A DNA stretch of 27,630 nucleotides. Origin: Haemophilus sp. Its GTDB lineage: Bacteria > Pseudomonadota > Gammaproteobacteria > Enterobacterales > Pasteurellaceae. The notes below the pieces were generated by a model, which saw nothing but the letters and a program-made list of their open reading frames with translations, was not told the DNA's origin and ran no database searches. The position numbers and the translations under genes are program-made. The stretch spans positions 1-27,630 of the forward strand of contig JAHZCF010000051.1 in the NCBI GenBank assembly GCA_019423005.1. Direction: 5' to 3'. How positions within the stretch are numbered: the stretch's first letter is position 1; each line of letters opens with the position of its first letter. This document shows, one piece after another, positions 24,729 to 27,630 of this stretch.

Positions 24729-25693
24729 TGATTGATTTTCGTCCTTTTTATCAACAAATTGCCACCACAAATTTATCTGCTTGGCTAGAAACATTGCCTT
24801 TGCAGTTAAAAGAATGGGAAAAACAAACTCATGGTGATTATGCCAAATGGTCAAAAATCGTGGACTTTCTCCCTGATTTACAGGCAGACACTATCGATTT
24901 AAAAAATGCGGTGAAATCTGACCGCACTTCCCCACTTTCAGAGGGCGAAAAACAACGCATTGTCCATCATTTGAAACAATTGATGCCATGGCGAAAAGGA
25001 CCTTATCATTTATTTGATATTCACGTGGATTGCGAATGGCGTTCTGATTTCAAATGGGATCGTGTTTTGCCTCATCTTGCACCATTAAAAGATCGTACCA
25101 TTTTAGATGTAGGCTGCGGTAGCGGCTACCATATGTGGCGAATGGTTGGTGAAGGTGCAAAAATGGTGGTGGGTATTGATCCAACCGAACTTTTCCTTTG
25201 CCAATTTGAAGCCGTTCGAAAATTATTAAATAACGATCGTCGAGCGAACTTAATCCCATTAGGTATTGAAGAAATGCAACCACTTGCAGCATTTGATACC
25301 GTATTCTCAATGGGGGTGCTTTATCATCGTAAATCACCGCTTGATCATCTCACACAGCTAAAAAACCAATTAGTAAAAGGTGGTGAATTGGTGTTAGAAA
25401 CCTTAGTGGTTGATGGTGATGCCAATACAGTCTTAGTGCCATCAGATCGCTATGCCAAAATGAAGAATGTGTATTTTATTCCTTCCGTTGCAGCGCTCAT
25501 CAATTGGTTGGAAAAGGTCGGCTTTACTAATGTGCGTTGTGTGGATGTTGCCACCACGACATTAGAAGAACAGCGTAAAACGGATTGGTTAGAAAATGAA
25601 AGTTTGATTGATTTCTTAGATCCAAACGATCACAGTAAAACCATCGAAGGCTATCAAGCCCCTACTCGTGCAGTGATTTTAGCCAATAAATAA
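24728..25693 (+). CDS. cmoB: tRNA U34 carboxymethyltransferase
   Basis: Moves the carboxymethyl group of carboxy-SAM to 5-hydroxyuridine at tRNA position 34, giving cmo5U. It is 321 residues. Conserved MPWRKGPYHLFDI and CEWRSDFKWDRVLPHL are followed by the cofactor loop LDVGCGSGYH (126-135). It overlaps putP by one base, so it is translationally coupled to a transporter. CmoA, which makes carboxy-SAM and is the usual neighbour in E. coli, is not in the window. An uptake-sequence hairpin lies in the variable linker before the conserved core. Confidence 0.96.
   Translation: MIDFRPFYQQIATTNLSAWLETLPLQLKEWEKQTHGDYAKWSKIVDFLPDLQADTIDLKNAVKSDRTSPLSEGEKQRIVHHLKQLMPWRKGPYHLFDIHVDCEWRSDFKWDRVLPHLAPLKDRTILDVGCGSGYHMWRMVGEGAKMVVGIDPTELFLCQFEAVRKLLNNDRRANLIPLGIEEMQPLAAFDTVFSMGVLYHRKSPLDHLTQLKNQLVKGGELVLETLVVDGDANTVLVPSDRYAKMKNVYFIPSVAALINWLEKVGFTNVRCVDVATTTLEEQRKTDWLENESLIDFLDPNDHSKTIEGYQAPTRAVILANK
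24904..24929 (+). repeat. Intragenic uptake-sequence inverted pair in cmoB
   Basis: AAATGCGGT (24904-24912, one base off the uptake core) and exact ACCGCACTT (24921-24929) face each other over eight bases. They could form a small hairpin and encode the variable stretch NAVKSDRTSP of CmoB. Unlike the other pairs it lies in mid-gene and lacks a T run, so it is not a terminator. Confidence 0.6.
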
Positions 25694-25701
25694 TGGTTTA
25701 A

Positions 25702-25746
25702 AAAAGCGCGGTCAAAAAACATGAAGTTTTTTGACCGCACTTTGCT
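25702..25746. terminator. Bidirectional terminator between cmoB and rlmM
   Basis: AAAGCGCGGTCAAAAAAC and GTTTTTTGACCGCACTTT pair over about 18 positions with one C-A mismatch (a G-U wobble in the minus-strand RNA). The right arm has an exact uptake core (25734); the left is AAGCGCGGT, one base off. Confidence 0.82.
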
Positions 25747-25749
25747 TTT

Positions 25750-26838
25750 TTATTTTAAGGCAATATGTACCGTAATCTCTTCACGATCGTGATACAAATG
25801 CTTCGCTTGAATATCAAATTCCAATTCTTTTTCTGCCAACATCACCGCAAGATTTTCTAAGCACAACATCACTTCTTGATAGCGCTTTTTCATTGGTAAT
25901 TTCAAGTTGAAAATGGTTTCTCGACACCAGCCGTTAATCAACCATTTTCCAATTAAATTCGCAATTCGACTTGGTTGCTCCACCATATCACACACAAGCC
26001 AATCAATATGCTTACGTTTTGGTGGTTGGAATTTAAACCCATCTTCCGGACAGTGCTCAATTCTGCCGGTATCATGCAAACTTGCCGCCATTTTGCCGTG
26101 ATCAACCGCATACACAAATAAACCACGTTTCACTAATTGATAGGTCCAGCCGCCAGGGCAAGCACCGAGATCGACGCCAACCATATTTTCATTCAAGCGT
26201 TTACTTTCTTCATTTCGAGGAATAAAGGTTAAAATCGCTTCTTCCAATTTTAAAGTTGAACGGCTTGGCGCATCCGCTGGGAATTTCAAACGTGGTATCC
26301 CCATAAAATGGGTAGAGTTATTGCCAAGATAGGAATACCCTACATAGCAGCAATTCGGCTGAGTGAAAAAACAATGTAAAATCTGACCGCGCTTTGCATT
26401 CGGCTTACCTTGTAACCAACCTTGTTTTTTCAACGCTTGGCGTAACGGCACGGTAAATTTTCGGCAAAATGTCGAAAGCTCTTTGGCTTCATTGGTATCT
26501 GCTGTTTCGACAAATAGCTCTACCGCTTGCTTAAGATTAATGTCTTCTACAATGCGTTTATATTGAGCCAGAATTGGCGAGATACGATCTTGAGGATCGA
26601 GATTTTCTAAGAGATCTGAAACAACGATCATTTGACGCGCAAAAATCAAACGATTAAAAGGGATTTCTCGCGCTAAACGATCCGCATCACCCGGTTGATA
26701 ACATTCAAAAATGACATAGCCGCTGTTTTCTACTACGCGAGCAAAACCAAATACACCACGCTCAGAAGCTCGGTCGGTAATTTCTGCAGCGACTTCTTTT
26801 TCAAAGCCAATTCGACAATATAAGGCTAATTTATTCAT
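25750..26838 (-). CDS. rlmM: 23S rRNA 2'-O-ribose methyltransferase (C2498)
   Basis: Methylates the 2'-hydroxyl of C2498 in 23S rRNA. It is 362 residues (E. coli 366). An N-terminal THUMP-like domain starts LALYCRIGFEKEVAAEI. The SAM-binding loop GVDLGACPGG is at 221-230. D284 in VCDMVEQP and K313 in NLKLPMKKRY belong to the K-D-K-E catalytic set. The start overlaps the gcvA stop by eight bases. In E. coli gcvA, ygdD and rlmM are neighbours; ygdD is missing here. Confidence 0.96.
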   Translation of the reverse strand: MNKLALYCRIGFEKEVAAEITDRASERGVFGFARVVENSGYVIFECYQPGDADRLAREIPFNRLIFARQMIVVSDLLENLDPQDRISPILAQYKRIVEDINLKQAVELFVETADTNEAKELSTFCRKFTVPLRQALKKQGWLQGKPNAKRGQILHCFFTQPNCCYVGYSYLGNNSTHFMGIPRLKFPADAPSRSTLKLEEAILTFIPRNEESKRLNENMVGVDLGACPGGWTYQLVKRGLFVYAVDHGKMAASLHDTGRIEHCPEDGFKFQPPKRKHIDWLVCDMVEQPSRIANLIGKWLINGWCRETIFNLKLPMKKRYQEVMLCLENLAVMLAEKELEFDIQAKHLYHDREEITVHIALK

Positions 26839-27630
26839 GTTTTCCTAATTTAATTGAATCTTTAATCCATTTTCTAAAGGCTTGAATTTGTTCATCATCT
26901 AAACGATCTAAATGATTGACCACATAGAATGATTTTGGATCCCGCAATTCGGTTGGTAACACAATTTGCAAATGACCATTTTCAATTTCTTGCTGAGCCA
27001 AAATGCGATTAGCTAACGCAATACCTTGTCCATGAACGGCCGCTTGCAATGCCATAAAAGTATGGCTAAATAACGGACCTTGCTGAATATTCAAATCATC
27101 TAATTTGAGATAATCCGCCATCGCTTGCCAGTTATCTCGAGTATGCGTATGAATCAGCGTATGCTTTTTCAAATCATTAGGACAACTTACTGGTATTTTC
27201 TCAAGCAATGAAGGCGCCGCTAAAATCACGAGGTTTTCTTCGCCTAAACGATCGACTTGTAAGTTTTCCCAATCGCCTTTTCCATAATAAATGGCAATAT
27301 CAATTTCTTTATTCAATAAACCTTCATCTTGATCGACGCCCTTCAAGCGTACTTCAATTTCAGGATATTGTTTATTAAAATCACTCAAATGTGGCACAAG
27401 CCATTGAATACCAAAAGTTTGTGGCACACTAATTGCCAAATGTGGTTCAGCTTTAAGTGTTAATAAACGTTCGGTTGCTTCATTTAATTTTCGTAAGATT
27501 TTATTGATATCAACAAAATAGGCTTTCCCAAATTCCGTCAATTCGAGCGAACGATTTTTACGAATAAAAAGCTCAACACCTAAAAAATCTTCTAATAATT
27601 TTATTTGATGGCTCACTGCGGCTTGTGTCA
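26831..27630 (-). CDS. gcvA: LysR-type regulator GcvA, 5' end cut off
   Basis: Glycine-cleavage regulator, with 265 residues visible from TQAAVSHQIK, the end of the helix-turn-helix recognition helix, to the stop. About 35-45 N-terminal residues lie beyond the right edge. The effector domain has FGIQWLVPHL, IDIAIYYGKGDW and AVHGQGIALAN, all close to E. coli GcvA, and the link to rlmM supports this over other LysR proteins. The GTG at 27616 is inside the reading frame, not the true start. The gcv operon itself is not in the window. Confidence 0.87.
   Translation of the reverse strand, partial: TQAAVSHQIKLLEDFLGVELFIRKNRSLELTEFGKAYFVDINKILRKLNEATERLLTLKAEPHLAISVPQTFGIQWLVPHLSDFNKQYPEIEVRLKGVDQDEGLLNKEIDIAIYYGKGDWENLQVDRLGEENLVILAAPSLLEKIPVSCPNDLKKHTLIHTHTRDNWQAMADYLKLDDLNIQQGPLFSHTFMALQAAVHGQGIALANRILAQQEIENGHLQIVLPTELRDPKSFYVVNHLDRLDDEQIQAFRKWIKDSIKLGKHE

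Larger units (their letters stand above)
824..25742. repeat. DNA uptake signal sequences (22 exact copies)
   Basis: Exact AAGTGCGGT starts at 824, 1769, 3413, 4464, 6967, 8442, 11522, 18632 and 20745. Exact ACCGCACTT starts at 2475, 3673, 4175, 6991, 9646, 13543, 14914, 17419, 18659, 20066, 20762, 24921 and 25734. This is the Haemophilus (Hin) uptake type, not the Apl type ACAAGCGGT, and marks DNA for take-up by competent relatives. Sites were found by eye, so a few may be missed. Confidence 0.93.

Noticed and set aside
1..27630. Simple-sequence repeats for phase variation
   Set aside because: No tandem tetra- or pentanucleotide tracts of the Haemophilus type were seen, including around the glycosyltransferase.
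1..27630. CRISPR array, tRNA or rRNA gene, insertion sequence or prophage
   Set aside because: No regularly spaced repeats, cloverleaf sequences, transposase or phage genes were found; gaps between genes are short.

Overview
The window is a stretch of chromosome from a Haemophilus-like member of the Pasteurellaceae. The clearest sign is the DNA uptake signal sequence AAGTGCGGT or its complement: I found 22 exact copies by eye, about 0.8 per kb. Nearly every protein also reads like an H. influenzae ortholog. Gene order differs from what I remember of H. influenzae Rd, so H. parainfluenzae or a relative is my best guess, but the species is not proven.

Layout. 1-4836 (minus): a CYTH-domain triphosphatase-like protein, radA, lrp and the 5' two-thirds of ftsK, which runs off the left edge. 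4975-11497 (plus): a PhoU-like DUF47 protein with the phosphate permease pit, an SH3-domain envelope protein (ygiM type), then cca, lolB, ispE and prs. 11498-11818 has no protein gene but appears to hold a short minus-strand RNA gene with its own CRP site and strong terminator. 11819-14280: mdh (minus) divergent from argR and a YfcH-type epimerase (plus). 14327-17777 (minus): rplY, truA, accD, folC. 18004-20734: dedA (plus), ribE (minus), norM (plus). 20773-23096 (minus): rng and an AT-rich family 2 glycosyltransferase. 23214-25693 (plus): putP and cmoB. 25750-27630 (minus): gcvA (cut by the right edge) and rlmM.

Most genes are core housekeeping: chromosome segregation and repair (ftsK, radA), tRNA and rRNA maturation (cca, truA, cmoB, rlmM, rng), cofactor and precursor synthesis (ispE, prs, folC, ribE, accD), transport (pit, putP, norM) and global regulation (lrp, argR, gcvA). 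Gene ends are often closed by terminators whose stems are inverted pairs of uptake sequences.

The most interesting item is the probable CRP-controlled small RNA at about 11587-11684, between prs and mdh. Other points of note are candidate CRP sites at mdh and between rng and putP, a candidate ARG box at argR, and the phosphate module placed between the ygiF-like and ygiM-like genes. No tRNA, rRNA, insertion sequence, prophage or CRISPR array was seen.
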